From an uncultured Bacilli bacterium (GTDB taxonomy: Bacteria > Bacillota_I > Bacilli_A > RF39 > UBA660), in NCBI GenBank assembly GCA_934095845.1, contig CAKOKS010000001.1, positions 1 to 64,000 on the forward strand: a DNA stretch of 64,000 nucleotides. Direction: 5' to 3'. How positions within the stretch are numbered: the first letter of the stretch is position 1; each line of letters opens with the position of its first letter. The notes under the pieces are model-generated. The model saw nothing but the letters and a program-made list of their open reading frames with translations. It searched no databases and was not told the DNA's origin. The translations under genes were made by a program, and so were the position numbers. This document shows, piece after piece, positions 26,262-35,818 of this stretch.

Positions 26262-26289
26262 TTGTAAGAATAAATAAATTTGGTATAAT
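26262..26289 (+). promoter_or_regulatory. Sigma-A type promoter
   Basis: TTGTAA (26262-26267), 16 bases, TATAAT (26284-26289), 25 bases before the NifU-like gene. Confidence 0.6.
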
Positions 26290-26313
26290 AATAATTAGAA
26301 TAGAGGCGAATAT

Positions 26314-27000
26314 ATGACAGAAGAAGTTAAAGATATGTGTCCAATTAGAAGTGATGCAGTTGGAGGTCCATCTCCAATACCTGAAGATGGAATTTTTGTA
26401 AGTGCTAAAGAACAAAGTGATATTTCAGGACTTACTCATGCAGTTGGATGGTGTGCACCTCAACAAGGAGCCTGTAAGCTTACTTTAAATATTAAAAATG
26501 GAATTATTGAAGAAGCTTTAGTTGAAACTGTTGGTTGTTCAGGAATGACTCATTCAGCAGCAATGGCTGGTGAAATATTACCGGGTAAAACTTTAATAGA
26601 AGCTATGAATACTGATCTTGTATGTGATGCAATTAATACGGCAATGAGAGAATTATTCTTGCAAATAATTTATGGAAGAAGTCAATCGGCATTTTCTAAA
26701 GGTGGATTAAAAATTGGAAGCTGTATGGAAGATTTGGGTAAATTTAAACAAAGTCAACTTGGTTCAGTTTATTCAACTAAAGAAAAAGGAGTAAGGTATT
26801 TAAATTTAACTGATGGTTATATTTTATCTTTAGGCTTAGATGATGAAAATAAAATTATTGGTTATAAATATATAAATACAGGTAAAATGCTTGGGTTACT
26901 TAAAAGTGGAGTAGATCCAGTTAAAGCAATAAATGATTCTACTGGAATTTATGGTAGATATACTGAAGCAGTTAAAAAAGTAGATCCAAGAAAGGAATAA
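26314..27000 (+). CDS. NifU/IscU-like iron-sulphur scaffold protein paired with GGGtGRT
   Basis: 228 residues. HAVGWCAPQQGACKLTLNIKNGIIEEALVETVGCSGMTHSAAMAGEILPGKTLIEAMNTD is a NifU-like N-domain in which Cys residues could hold a cluster. The C-terminal half contains KIGSCMEDLGKF and a beta-rich domain YLNLTDGYILSLGLDDENKIIGYKYINTG. The gene is followed after three bases by a GGGtGRT protein, its constant partner in many Clostridia and related genomes. The function of the pair is not established; cluster assembly or delivery is inferred from the scaffold-like half. Confidence 0.8.
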   Translation: MTEEVKDMCPIRSDAVGGPSPIPEDGIFVSAKEQSDISGLTHAVGWCAPQQGACKLTLNIKNGIIEEALVETVGCSGMTHSAAMAGEILPGKTLIEAMNTDLVCDAINTAMRELFLQIIYGRSQSAFSKGGLKIGSCMEDLGKFKQSQLGSVYSTKEKGVRYLNLTDGYILSLGLDDENKIIGYKYINTGKMLGLLKSGVDPVKAINDSTGIYGRYTEAVKKVDPRKE

Positions 27001-27003
27001 TAT

Positions 27004-28005
27004 ATGGAAAAATTTGAATATTATAATGAACGTATAGATAATATTAATACGGTTTTAAATAAACATGGAATTAAAACAATTGATGAAGCTTATGAAATTT
27101 GTAAAAGTTATAACATAGATCCACTTGCTAGTGTAAAAGAAGTTCAAAATATTTCTTTTGATGATGCTGGTTGGGCTTATGTTGTAGGATGCGCAATTGC
27201 TTTAAAAGAACATGCTACAAATGCAAGTGATGTTGCAAATTTCATTGGTGAAGGATTAGAAAGTTTTTGTATAAAAGGAAGTGTTTCTGAAGAAAGACAT
27301 ATTGGTCTTGGTCATGGTAGACTTGCAAGTATGCTTTTAAGTGAAGATACAAAAGTATTTGCTTTTTTAGCAGGTCATGAATCATTTGCTGCTGCTGAAG
27401 GAGCAATTGGAATCGTGGCATCAGCAAACAAAGTTAGAAAAACTCCATTAAAAGTTATTTTAAATGGTCTTGGAAAAGATGCTGCTAAAATAATATCTCG
27501 TGTAAATGGATTTACTTATGTTGAAACTAGGTTTGATTATGAAAATAATAAATTAGAAATAGTAAATGAAAAAAGATATAGTGATTCAGTTCGTGGAGAT
27601 GTAAAATGTTATGGTGCTTACGATGTAAGAGAAGGTGTTGCTATAATGATGCATGAAAATGTTGATATATCAATTACTGGTAATTCAACAAATCCAACTA
27701 GATTTCAACATCCAGTAGCAGGTATTTATAAAAAATATCGAATTGAAAATGTACTTCCATATTTTTCAGTTGCCTCTGGTGGAGGAACAGGAAGAACACT
27801 TCATCCAGATAATATGGCAGCTGGACCTGCTAGTTATGGTTTGACTGACACGATGGGAAGAATGCATTCAGATGCCCAATTTGCTGGCTCTTCTTCAGTT
27901 CCAGCTCATGTAGAAATGATGGGATTTATTGGTATGGGTAATAATCCGATAGTAGGTGCAACAGTTAAATTAAGCGTTAAAGTTGTCGAAGCTTTAAATG
28001 CATAA
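27004..28005 (+). CDS. GGGtGRT family protein
   Basis: 333 residues, starting ATGGAAAAATT three bases after the partner gene; the ribosome site lies in the partner's 3' end (GAAAGGAATAAT). The signature SVASGGGTGRTLHPDN that gives the family its name is at about 255-270, followed by MAAGPASYGLTDTMGRMHSDAQFAGSSSVPAHVEMMGFIGMGNNPIVGATV. Other conserved blocks: WAYVVGCAIALKEHAT and ERHIGLGHGRLASMLLSEDTKVFAFLAGHESFAAAEGAIG. The family is widespread in anaerobic Bacillota and of unknown function; it is almost always beside the scaffold-like gene, as here. Confidence 0.9.
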   Translation: MEKFEYYNERIDNINTVLNKHGIKTIDEAYEICKSYNIDPLASVKEVQNISFDDAGWAYVVGCAIALKEHATNASDVANFIGEGLESFCIKGSVSEERHIGLGHGRLASMLLSEDTKVFAFLAGHESFAAAEGAIGIVASANKVRKTPLKVILNGLGKDAAKIISRVNGFTYVETRFDYENNKLEIVNEKRYSDSVRGDVKCYGAYDVREGVAIMMHENVDISITGNSTNPTRFQHPVAGIYKKYRIENVLPYFSVASGGGTGRTLHPDNMAAGPASYGLTDTMGRMHSDAQFAGSSSVPAHVEMMGFIGMGNNPIVGATVKLSVKVVEALNA

Positions 28006-28006
28006 T

Positions 28007-28034
28007 AAAACTTCCAAAATTTTGGAAGTTTTTT
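28007..28034. terminator. Bidirectional terminator
   Basis: AACTTCCAAAA with TTTTGGAAGTT, followed by T6, between the GGGtGRT gene and the convergent ABC genes. Confidence 0.8.
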
Positions 28035-29742
28035 ATTTGTTTTGTAATTGTTGATAATATTTATTATGTTTCATTAAATATTCATGAGTTCCAATACCAA
28101 CTAATTTACCATGATCTATTACAATTATTTCATCAGCTGATATCATAAGTTCAGGTTTATGAGTTATCATTAAAACTGTATGATCTTTTTTTAAATCTTT
28201 TAAAATATCTAATATTTGATTAGAAGTATTCATATCTAAAGATGAAGTAACCTCATCAAAAAGTAAAACTTCAGATTTTGATAATAATGTTCTAGCAAGT
28301 GCAATTAATTGTTTTTGGCCTGTAGAAATATTTTCTGCATCACCAAATAATTTAGTATTATATCCATCTTTTAAACTCATTATATAATCATGAACTCCAG
28401 CTCTTTTACAAGCATCAATTTGATTATTTCTATTAGAATCAATTAAAGATAAATTATCCTTTATACTCATATCAAATATAAAAGGTTTTTGAGTTACTAT
28501 TGCAACATTGCTTGAATATACTTCTTTAGAATAATTATAAATGTTTTCATTATCTAATAATATTTCTCCTTTATTGGCTTTATACAATCTTAAAAGAAGT
28601 CTAAAAATAGTAGATTTTCCAGAACCGCTTTTACCAACTATTGCAGTAAAAGAATTAGGCTTTATTTTGAAACTAACATTTTTCATAGTTTCTTGTTTTT
28701 CATATGTAAATGAAACATGTTTAAATTCTATTTCACCTTTTATATCATCTGTACTATTATTACCAAAATCTAACATATTTTTAGTTTTATAATTTAAAAC
28801 TTTATATGTACGATCAACACGTGTAGAATTAGATGCTAACTTATCTAACTTGTCATTAAATTTATCAAATTTAGTTTCAATATTTTCATAATATCCAATA
28901 ACTAATATTAAAGCTGATATATTATATTTTCCATTCAATATTAAATATATTGAAATTAAATACACTAATATTTTTCCAAATCCTAAAATAGTTGGAATTA
29001 AAACATATACGTTATCTTCATAAAATCTTCTTGTTAAATAACTTTTTTTCCATTTCTTTTTATAATTAGTTAAATATTCATTTATATCTTCTTTCATATT
29101 AAATGATTTTATTTCTTTATTACCATCTAATACTTGACCCATAAGTCCAGATATATTATCTTCATGTTTTCTTTGAATTGCTAAATGATAATCTCTTTTT
29201 ATTATATTTCTATTTAAGCAATAAAGAGAAATAAGATTTAAAACTAGAGTAGAAATACCAATATAGATATTTACTTTTGCAAGAATTATTAAAGCAAATA
29301 TAATTGTAATAAATTCATTAATAGCATCAAATATTTGATCTGGTATTTGCATAATTTCGCCAACATCTTTAAAAGATGTATTTATAATGTATGGAACTGA
29401 AATAGTTTTAGTAAAGTTTTCATCGTAAGTTGTTACTTTATCCATTATTAATTGCTGTAATTTATTGTGAGTATATATTGAATTGTTTTTGTATGATACA
29501 TAATTGTAATGATGACATAAAGTATAAAATAAACTTACTCCTAAAAAAACTAATACATATATACCAGCCATTTTAAAATCTGGAATAGTTGCATATTCAA
29601 CAATTTTAGCTGCAGTAAAAGGAATAAGTAACATAGATGAACTTCTTAGAAAAGAAGAAATAAATAAGTGTGTTAAATATTTTTTATTATTAGCACCTAA
29701 GGAGAAAAACTTTTTTACAATTAAATAGTATTTTTTAATCAT
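28033..29742 (-). CDS. ABC exporter half, catalytic partner
   Basis: 569 residues from the ATG at 29742 (TTGGAGTG eight bases upstream); it overlaps the previous gene's stop by eight bases. Six membrane helices (residues about 20-300), then a nucleotide-binding domain: IVGKSGSGKSTIFRLLLRLY (Walker A), VTQKPFIFDM (Q-loop), ENISTGQKQLIALARTLL (signature, STGQ instead of SGGQ), EVLLFDEVTSSLD (Walker B with catalytic Glu) and LMITHKPEL (H-loop His). It forms a heterodimer with the upstream half-transporter: this subunit keeps the catalytic Glu and His but has the altered signature. Substrate unknown; overall like bacterial drug/peptide/lipid exporters. Confidence 0.88.
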   Translation of the reverse strand: MIKKYYLIVKKFFSLGANNKKYLTHLFISSFLRSSSMLLIPFTAAKIVEYATIPDFKMAGIYVLVFLGVSLFYTLCHHYNYVSYKNNSIYTHNKLQQLIMDKVTTYDENFTKTISVPYIINTSFKDVGEIMQIPDQIFDAINEFITIIFALIILAKVNIYIGISTLVLNLISLYCLNRNIIKRDYHLAIQRKHEDNISGLMGQVLDGNKEIKSFNMKEDINEYLTNYKKKWKKSYLTRRFYEDNVYVLIPTILGFGKILVYLISIYLILNGKYNISALILVIGYYENIETKFDKFNDKLDKLASNSTRVDRTYKVLNYKTKNMLDFGNNSTDDIKGEIEFKHVSFTYEKQETMKNVSFKIKPNSFTAIVGKSGSGKSTIFRLLLRLYKANKGEILLDNENIYNYSKEVYSSNVAIVTQKPFIFDMSIKDNLSLIDSNRNNQIDACKRAGVHDYIMSLKDGYNTKLFGDAENISTGQKQLIALARTLLSKSEVLLFDEVTSSLDMNTSNQILDILKDLKKDHTVLMITHKPELMISADEIIVIDHGKLVGIGTHEYLMKHNKYYQQLQNK

Positions 29743-31477
29743 TATCAAACACTCCAATTCTACTTGGTGATTTCATTGATTGTAAAATTTGATATATTTC
29801 ATTTCTTTTTATCAATTGTTCATGAGTTCCAATATCATTAATTTTACCATTATCTAAAACAACAATTCTATCTGCTTCTTTCATTAAATCAGGTTTTTTT
29901 GTAATCATTATGACTGTATGATCAACTTTTAAATCTTTTATTAATTTAGGTACTAATTTGGCTGTATCAGGATCCAATGCTGTAGTTATATCATCTAAAA
30001 GTAAAATTTCAGCATCAGATAGTATTGTTCTAGCAATAGATATCATTTGCTTTTGTCCACCAGAAATATTACTTCCATTTTCTCTTAATATAGTATTATA
30101 TCCATTTGGAAGAGTTTGGATAAAGTCATGAATTCCTGCTTTTTTACATGCTTCAATTTGATTACTAATGTTAGTATCAACAAAATCAAGATTTTTTCTA
30201 ATACTAGTGTTAAAAATAAAAGGTTTTTGATTAACAATAGAAACATTATGAGAATAAATTTCTTTTGAAAAGTCATAAATATTTATATTATCAATTTTTA
30301 TATTTCCTTCTGTTGGTTTATAAAGTCTTAAAAGTAAATTAAACATCATTGTTTTACCAGAACCAGCTTCACCAACAATAGCAATAACTTCATTATGGTT
30401 AATTTTTAAATTGATGTTATGAAGTACTTCAGTGTTTTTAATTTTTAACGATACATTTTTAAATTCGACTATGCCATAAATATCATCTTTAGAGTTATCT
30501 CCAAATACTATATTTTCGGATTTGTAATTTAATATATCATTAATTCGGTTTACAGATGTATTAGTTTTTCTAATAGCAGCAGTAGATTCAATTAGTTCAT
30601 TGATGTAATCAACTAAATATTCATGATAAGAAATAATTAATACAAGTCCACTTATAGTCATTCTATTCATAAACATTAGAAGAAGTAGAACTAAATATAA
30701 TATAAATCTAAATGTATAAATAATTATTTTTACATCATTATCTCTTAAAGTCGTATAAAATCTTTTAGATGTATATACATTTGTAAATTTCTTTTGAATA
30801 ATTGCTAATTTATCTTTTAATTTAGGTAACATATTAAAAGTTTTTATTTCTTGAAGTCCAGATACAATTTGCATTAATAAAGAACTATATTGATCATCTT
30901 GAACAACAACTTTATTGTGGTAGTAATTTATTTTCTTATCAAAACTGTTTCTTAATTTTATATAAAGAATTGAAAAAATTACTAATATTAAAGATATATA
31001 AATATTATAAAAAGATACAATTATTAAAACTACTATTACTTGTAAGGTTCCAATTATTACTTCAGATATACGGTCGTTCATATCTCCTATATCTAAAATA
31101 TCTGAGTTGACTGTATTTATAAGTCTACCTTTACTAATTACTCTTGTAAAATTATTATCAACTGATATTAGTTTATTTAATACTTTATTTGTTAATTTAT
31201 CATAACAATAAGTTAGGTTATAATTATATATTCTATAATTTGCATATAAAGCTATATTGTATAAAATATATGTTATTAAAAAAGCAAGTAGACTATAATA
31301 AGTTTTAGACGCATCTGCAATAGTTAAATATTTTATTATAAGAGAAGCTATAATTGGAAGTAATATTGATAAACCTTTGTATAAAAAAGCTGTTAAAACA
31401 TTTATAGATAAATAAAGTGGTTTTAATTCTGCTAATTTCAAATATTCTTTAATAAAATTGTAATACTCTTTTATCAT
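29735..31477 (-). CDS. ABC exporter half, degenerate-site partner
   Basis: Start at 31477 (TAAGGAGTATAGCAGT upstream); 580 residues. Six membrane helices, then VIAIVGEAGSGKTMMFNLLLRLY (Walker A), VNQKPFIFNT (Q-loop), GSNISGGQKQMISIARTIL (canonical SGGQ), EILLLDDITTALD and VIMITKKPDLM. The catalytic Glu of Walker B is Asp and the H-loop His is Lys, both changes that cripple hydrolysis. It overlaps its partner by eight bases. The pair shows the classic asymmetry of heterodimeric exporters of the TM287/288 or BmrCD type: one degenerate and one consensus ATP site. Confidence 0.88.
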   Translation of the reverse strand: MIKEYYNFIKEYLKLAELKPLYLSINVLTAFLYKGLSILLPIIASLIIKYLTIADASKTYYSLLAFLITYILYNIALYANYRIYNYNLTYCYDKLTNKVLNKLISVDNNFTRVISKGRLINTVNSDILDIGDMNDRISEVIIGTLQVIVVLIIVSFYNIYISLILVIFSILYIKLRNSFDKKINYYHNKVVVQDDQYSSLLMQIVSGLQEIKTFNMLPKLKDKLAIIQKKFTNVYTSKRFYTTLRDNDVKIIIYTFRFILYLVLLLLMFMNRMTISGLVLIISYHEYLVDYINELIESTAAIRKTNTSVNRINDILNYKSENIVFGDNSKDDIYGIVEFKNVSLKIKNTEVLHNINLKINHNEVIAIVGEAGSGKTMMFNLLLRLYKPTEGNIKIDNINIYDFSKEIYSHNVSIVNQKPFIFNTSIRKNLDFVDTNISNQIEACKKAGIHDFIQTLPNGYNTILRENGSNISGGQKQMISIARTILSDAEILLLDDITTALDPDTAKLVPKLIKDLKVDHTVIMITKKPDLMKEADRIVVLDNGKINDIGTHEQLIKRNEIYQILQSMKSPSRIGVFDND

Positions 31478-31570
31478 ACTGCTATACTCCTTATTATATT
31501 TTAACATATAAAATTTTAATATGGTAATTTTTAAGAAGTAATTCACATTTTTTTAGGTAATAGTATTAGT

Positions 31571-31590
31571 AGGAGGGGATAATGAAATAA
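31571..31590 (+). promoter_or_regulatory. Strong ribosome site with a two-codon ORF
   Basis: AGGAGG (31571-31576), five bases, then ATG AAA TAA (31582-31590). The spacer 31478-31699 otherwise shows only A/T-rich sequence with a TTGACT (31620-31625) box. It could be a decayed gene start or a leader mini-ORF for the LysM gene at 31700. Confidence 0.35.
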
Positions 31591-31699
31591 AAAATATTAA
31601 AGTAAGCATACACATTACATTGACTTTTGTGAATATTTACTTCAAATTAATTTAGTACTAATTATAGAATATATTAATATGATTATAATGGTGATATGT

Positions 31700-32698
31700 A
31701 TGAAAAGCGTTGTTATTAATGCAAGTGCTGGTGGAAGTGATTCTGGTGCTAAAGGTAATGGATTAATTGAAAAAAATGTTTCACTTGAAATATCTAAAAA
31801 AATATATGATATTCTAAAAAGTAAAGGAGTAGATACTTATTTATTAAGAAGTGATGATAATACTATTTCGTATGATGATAGAATAAAGGATTTAAAAAGC
31901 AAATATCCAAATAAAAATAATACAATTTTAATATCTAATACTTTAAACTCAGGTGGAAGTAGTGGAATAGAAATAATTTATCCTTTAAGTAAAAAAGATA
32001 CACTTCCTAAACTTATAAATAATAAACTTGAAACTTTAAATGATACTAAATATTATCAATATAGATACTCAGTTGATACAACTAAAGATTATTATTATTT
32101 AACAAGGGAAACTCCAGGGTACGAAACTATTATTATTCGATATGGATATGTTGATAATGCAAATGATGCTAAGATTATAAAAAACAATATTGATGAATTT
32201 GCTAATAAGGTAAGTGATGCTATTTTAAATTATATTGGTTATACTTCAACAAATTTATATACTGTTAAAAGTGGAGATACTTTGTATTCTATTGCCAAAA
32301 AGTATGGAACCACAGTTGATAAGTTAAAGAAAGCAAATAATATAACAAGTAATACTTTAAAAATTGGTGCATCTTTAATAATACCAGAAGAAGAAAAAGA
32401 GAGTGTTCCAGAATCTCCAGTATATTACAAAGTTAAATCAGGGGACACATTATATTCTATTGCTAAAAAATATGGAATAAGTGTTGATAAGTTAAAGAGT
32501 ATTAACAAAAAAACAAATAATTTGATTACAGTTGGAGAACTTTTAATTATTGATGAAGTGAATACAATAAAAGTAAGTAAAGGAGATACTTTGTATTCAA
32601 TAGCTAAAAAATATAATACAACAGTAGATGAACTTAAAAAAATTAATAATTTAACTAATAATACTTTATCAATTGGTCAAACATTAAAAGTTCCATAA
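31700..32698 (+). CDS. LysM protein with a dead amidase fold
   Basis: 332 residues from ATG 31700 (GGTGATATGT upstream); the seven preceding in-frame residues are not needed. Residues 1-165 align with the Amidase_3 fold (VVINASAGGSDSGAKGNGLIEKNVSLEI...YLLRSDDNTISYDDRI...ILISNTLNSGGSSGIEIIY...TIIIRYGYVDNANDA), but the zinc His of GHGG is Ala (ASAGG), the second zinc His of S.H.N is Thr (ISNTLN), and the catalytic Glu of VEYGF is Arg (IRYGY). The Glu ligand (EKNVSLE) is kept. Three LysM repeats follow (about 175-220, 234-279, 286-332). It is likely a peptidoglycan-binding pseudoenzyme; compare the fragment at 5818-6585, which retains Glu. Confidence 0.8.
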   Translation: MKSVVINASAGGSDSGAKGNGLIEKNVSLEISKKIYDILKSKGVDTYLLRSDDNTISYDDRIKDLKSKYPNKNNTILISNTLNSGGSSGIEIIYPLSKKDTLPKLINNKLETLNDTKYYQYRYSVDTTKDYYYLTRETPGYETIIIRYGYVDNANDAKIIKNNIDEFANKVSDAILNYIGYTSTNLYTVKSGDTLYSIAKKYGTTVDKLKKANNITSNTLKIGASLIIPEEEKESVPESPVYYKVKSGDTLYSIAKKYGISVDKLKSINKKTNNLITVGELLIIDEVNTIKVSKGDTLYSIAKKYNTTVDELKKINNLTNNTLSIGQTLKVP

Positions 32699-32752
32699 TT
32701 TAAAAGTTCATAAGTTATTATTTTTCAACATATAAATTTATAGGTGAAGAAA

Positions 32753-35266
32753 ATGAATGGTTTAACTGATGAAGAAGTAGTTGTATCAAGAAAAAAATAT
32801 GGCAGTAATAATATTAATATTAAAAAACAAAATAAGTTAATTAGATTAATAATTGAATCTCTTGGAGATCCAATTATTAAAATAATGTTAATTGCCCTTT
32901 CAATTAGATTTGTTCTTTTATTTAAGGATCAAAATTGGTATGAGACTTTAGGTATGCTTATTTCAATATTACTTTCATCACTTATTTCATCACTTTCAGA
33001 ATATGGATCAAATAAAGCTTTTGAAAGATTACAAAGTGAATATGAAAACATTGAAGTTAGAGTAAGAAGAAATGGTAAAAACATTACAATTAAAAATGAT
33101 GAAGTTGTAGTTGGTGATATAGTACTTTTACAAAGTGGGGAACTTGCTCCTGCAGATGGAACAGTTATTGAAGGAAAACTTGGAGTAGATGAATCAAGTA
33201 TCAATGGTGAATCAAAAGAAGTTAGCAAAAAGAGTAACGATCATATATTTAAAGGAAGTGTAATTCTTTCAGGAAATGCAAGTATTAGAATTGATAGTGT
33301 TGGAGTAAATACAATATATGGTTCAATTGCACAAGGACTTCAAGATAGTAATTTACCTTCTCCTATGAGAATACGTTTAACAAAACTTGCTAAAATTATT
33401 TCTAGAATTGGTTATATTGGAGCAATACTTGCATCTATTTCAAATATATTTAATACAGTATTTATTAGTAATAATTTTGATAATGAAATTATAATGTCTT
33501 TGATTCAAAATCCAAAATATATTGTTGATTTAGCAATAGAAACTGTTACTCTTGCAGTTACTATCATTATTGTATGTGTACCGGAAGGGTTACCAATGAT
33601 GGTTGCTTTAGTCCTTTCTTCAAATATGAAACGAATGCTTAAAAATAATGTTTTAGTTAGAAAAGCAGTAGGTATAGAAACAAGTGGATCAATGAATGTT
33701 TTATTAACTGATAAAACTGGTACTTTAACAAAAGGAAAATTATCAGTAATTGGAATTGCTCTTGCTGAACATAAGCATTTTAATACTTTAGACGATTTAA
33801 ATGGAAAAATAAAACAAACTTTTATTGATGCTTTAAGTTATAATAATGATTCTTATTATGAAAATGATACAATAAATGGTGGAAATTCAACTGATAAAGC
33901 AATACTTTCTTTTGTAGGAAAAGTTAACAAAAATAAAAAAATTGTTGATCAAATTCATTTTAATTCAGATAATAAATATTCGTATGTAAAACTTGATGAT
34001 GGAAATACATATTATAAAGGTGCAAGTGAAGTAATAATAAAACTTGCTAGTTTTTATATAGATGAATTAGGTAATAAAAAATATATAAAAAACAAAAAGG
34101 AAATGTTAAATTCAATTGATACTTATACTAAAAAAGGAATAAGAGTTATTGCTATTTTAAATAATAATACTTTACTTGGTTTTGTTTTATTAAGAGATGA
34201 AATTAGAAGTGAAGCAACAGAAACTTTAAAAACAATTGAAGAAGCAGGTATACATACTATAATGATTACCGGTGATGATGTAAATACAAGTAGGTCAATT
34301 GCTGAAAGCCTTGGAATGCTTGATTCTGGAAGTTTTGTTATTACTCATGATGAGCTTGATAAAATGACTGATGAAGATATTGTTAAAAACTATAAAAAAA
34401 TTAAAGTTATTGCCAGAGCTTTACCAAAAGATAAATCTAGGGTTGCTGGAGTTTTAATGCAAAATAATTTAGTAGTTGGTATGACAGGTGATGGAGTAAA
34501 TGATGCTCCAGCTTTAAAAAAAGCCGATGTTGGTATCTCTTTAGGAAGTGGAACTGATATAGCTAAAGAAGCAAGTGATATTGTAATACTTGATGATAAT
34601 ATTAAGTCTATTGAATCAGCAATTCTTTTTGGTAGAACTATATTTAAATCAATTAGAAAATTTATTATTTTTCAACTTACAATGAATTTGATAGCTTTAT
34701 TTTTATCAATAGTTGGTCCATTACTTGGAATATCTACACCAATTACTATAATGCAAATGCTTTGGTTAAATATGATTATGGATACTTTAGCTGGACTTGC
34801 TTATTCTTATGAATATCCAATAAAAAGATATATGAAAGAAAGACCGATAAAAAAAGATGAAGCTATATTAAATAAATATATGTATTCAGCTATATTACTT
34901 ATAAGTGTTTATTCATTTATTTTGTTATCTTTATTTTTAAAAAGTGATTTAGTTTATTTATTTATAAGAGATAGTAGAAAAACTCTTATGACCGCTTTCT
35001 TTTCTCTATTTGTATTTATAAGTGTTTTTAATGCATTTAATGCCAGAACTGAAAGATTAAATTTATTTGCTAATATTTTAAAGAATAAAGTATTTATTGT
35101 TATATTAGCTTTTATAACTATTGCTCAAATATTTTTAATTTATAATGGGGGTTCTTTATTTAGAACATATGGCCTTAAAATAAATGAGCTTATATTTGTT
35201 ATTTTACTTGCATTTACTGTTATACCACTTGATTTGGTAAGAAAGCTGTTTATTAAATATCGATGA
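32753..35266 (+). CDS. Calcium-type P-type ATPase
   Basis: 837 residues from ATG 32753 (TAGGTGAAGAAA upstream). Cation_ATPase_N, E1-E2 actuator (GEL..ADGTVIEG, DESSINGESKEV), M4 with VCVPEGLPMMVALVLSS, phosphorylation site LLTDKTGTLTKGK, nucleotide domain (TYYKGASEVIIKLA), hinge MITGDDVNTSRSIAESLGM and MTGDGVNDAPALKKADVGISLGSGTDIAKEASDIVI, then the Cation_ATPase_C helices with LTMNLIALFLSIVGPLLG. The PEGL motif in M4 and overall order match type II Ca2+-exporting pumps. It acts at the cytoplasmic membrane to expel divalent cations. The nearest neighbours show no regulator. Confidence 0.9.
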   Translation: MNGLTDEEVVVSRKKYGSNNINIKKQNKLIRLIIESLGDPIIKIMLIALSIRFVLLFKDQNWYETLGMLISILLSSLISSLSEYGSNKAFERLQSEYENIEVRVRRNGKNITIKNDEVVVGDIVLLQSGELAPADGTVIEGKLGVDESSINGESKEVSKKSNDHIFKGSVILSGNASIRIDSVGVNTIYGSIAQGLQDSNLPSPMRIRLTKLAKIISRIGYIGAILASISNIFNTVFISNNFDNEIIMSLIQNPKYIVDLAIETVTLAVTIIIVCVPEGLPMMVALVLSSNMKRMLKNNVLVRKAVGIETSGSMNVLLTDKTGTLTKGKLSVIGIALAEHKHFNTLDDLNGKIKQTFIDALSYNNDSYYENDTINGGNSTDKAILSFVGKVNKNKKIVDQIHFNSDNKYSYVKLDDGNTYYKGASEVIIKLASFYIDELGNKKYIKNKKEMLNSIDTYTKKGIRVIAILNNNTLLGFVLLRDEIRSEATETLKTIEEAGIHTIMITGDDVNTSRSIAESLGMLDSGSFVITHDELDKMTDEDIVKNYKKIKVIARALPKDKSRVAGVLMQNNLVVGMTGDGVNDAPALKKADVGISLGSGTDIAKEASDIVILDDNIKSIESAILFGRTIFKSIRKFIIFQLTMNLIALFLSIVGPLLGISTPITIMQMLWLNMIMDTLAGLAYSYEYPIKRYMKERPIKKDEAILNKYMYSAILLISVYSFILLSLFLKSDLVYLFIRDSRKTLMTAFFSLFVFISVFNAFNARTERLNLFANILKNKVFIVILAFITIAQIFLIYNGGSLFRTYGLKINELIFVILLAFTVIPLDLVRKLFIKYR

Positions 35267-35294
35267 ATATGATATACTTACTCTAGTGATAAGT

Positions 35295-35786
35295 ATGGAA
35301 AAAAAATTAATAATTAAAAATGATAGAAATAACCCAATTATTAAATTTTGGAATTGGGGATGGAATATATATTATAAAAATCCAGAAATATGGAATTACT
35401 TAATTGTTGGAATTCTTACAACAATTGTATCCTTAGGAATAAAGTATGCTTTATTATTTACGATATTTGATGCATCAAATCCAATTGAACTACAAACTTC
35501 AGTAATTATATCTTGGATTGGTGCAGTAATATTTGCATACATTACAAATAGAGTATTTGTTTTTAAATCAAAAGAAAAAAATATTATAAAAGAGATATTT
35601 AATTTTACTTTAGGAAGAGTTGCAACTTTACTTATTGAAATGTTTATAATGTGGTTTATTTGTACATTGCTTTCATTAAATTCAAATCTTTGGGTAGTAA
35701 TTGCAACAATTATATGTCAAGTTATGCAAATAGTAGGTAACTATATAATAAGTAAATTATTTGTATTTAAAAGGAAAGTGAATTAG
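35295..35786 (+). CDS. GtrA family membrane protein
   Basis: 163 residues from ATG 35295; the spacing after TAGTGATAAGT is short and the ribosome site weak. Four membrane helices with the GtrA pattern: NYLIVGILTTIVSLGIKYALLF, IISWIGAVIFAYITNRVFVFKSKEKN, IFNFTLGRVATLLIEMFIMWFIC and VIATIICQVMQIVGNYIISKLFVFKRK. The paired VFVFK endings on helices 2 and 4 are typical. GtrA proteins take part in moving lipid-linked sugars across the membrane. It is followed by its own terminator. Confidence 0.85.
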   Translation: MEKKLIIKNDRNNPIIKFWNWGWNIYYKNPEIWNYLIVGILTTIVSLGIKYALLFTIFDASNPIELQTSVIISWIGAVIFAYITNRVFVFKSKEKNIIKEIFNFTLGRVATLLIEMFIMWFICTLLSLNSNLWVVIATIICQVMQIVGNYIISKLFVFKRKVN

Positions 35787-35799
35787 TTTTCACTTTTTT
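35775..35799 (+). terminator. Rho-independent terminator
   Basis: AAAGTGAA-loop-TTCACTTT with a T-run, overlapping the GtrA stop codon. Confidence 0.75.
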
Positions 35800-35818
35800 G
35801 CAATTAGAAAAACACTTG

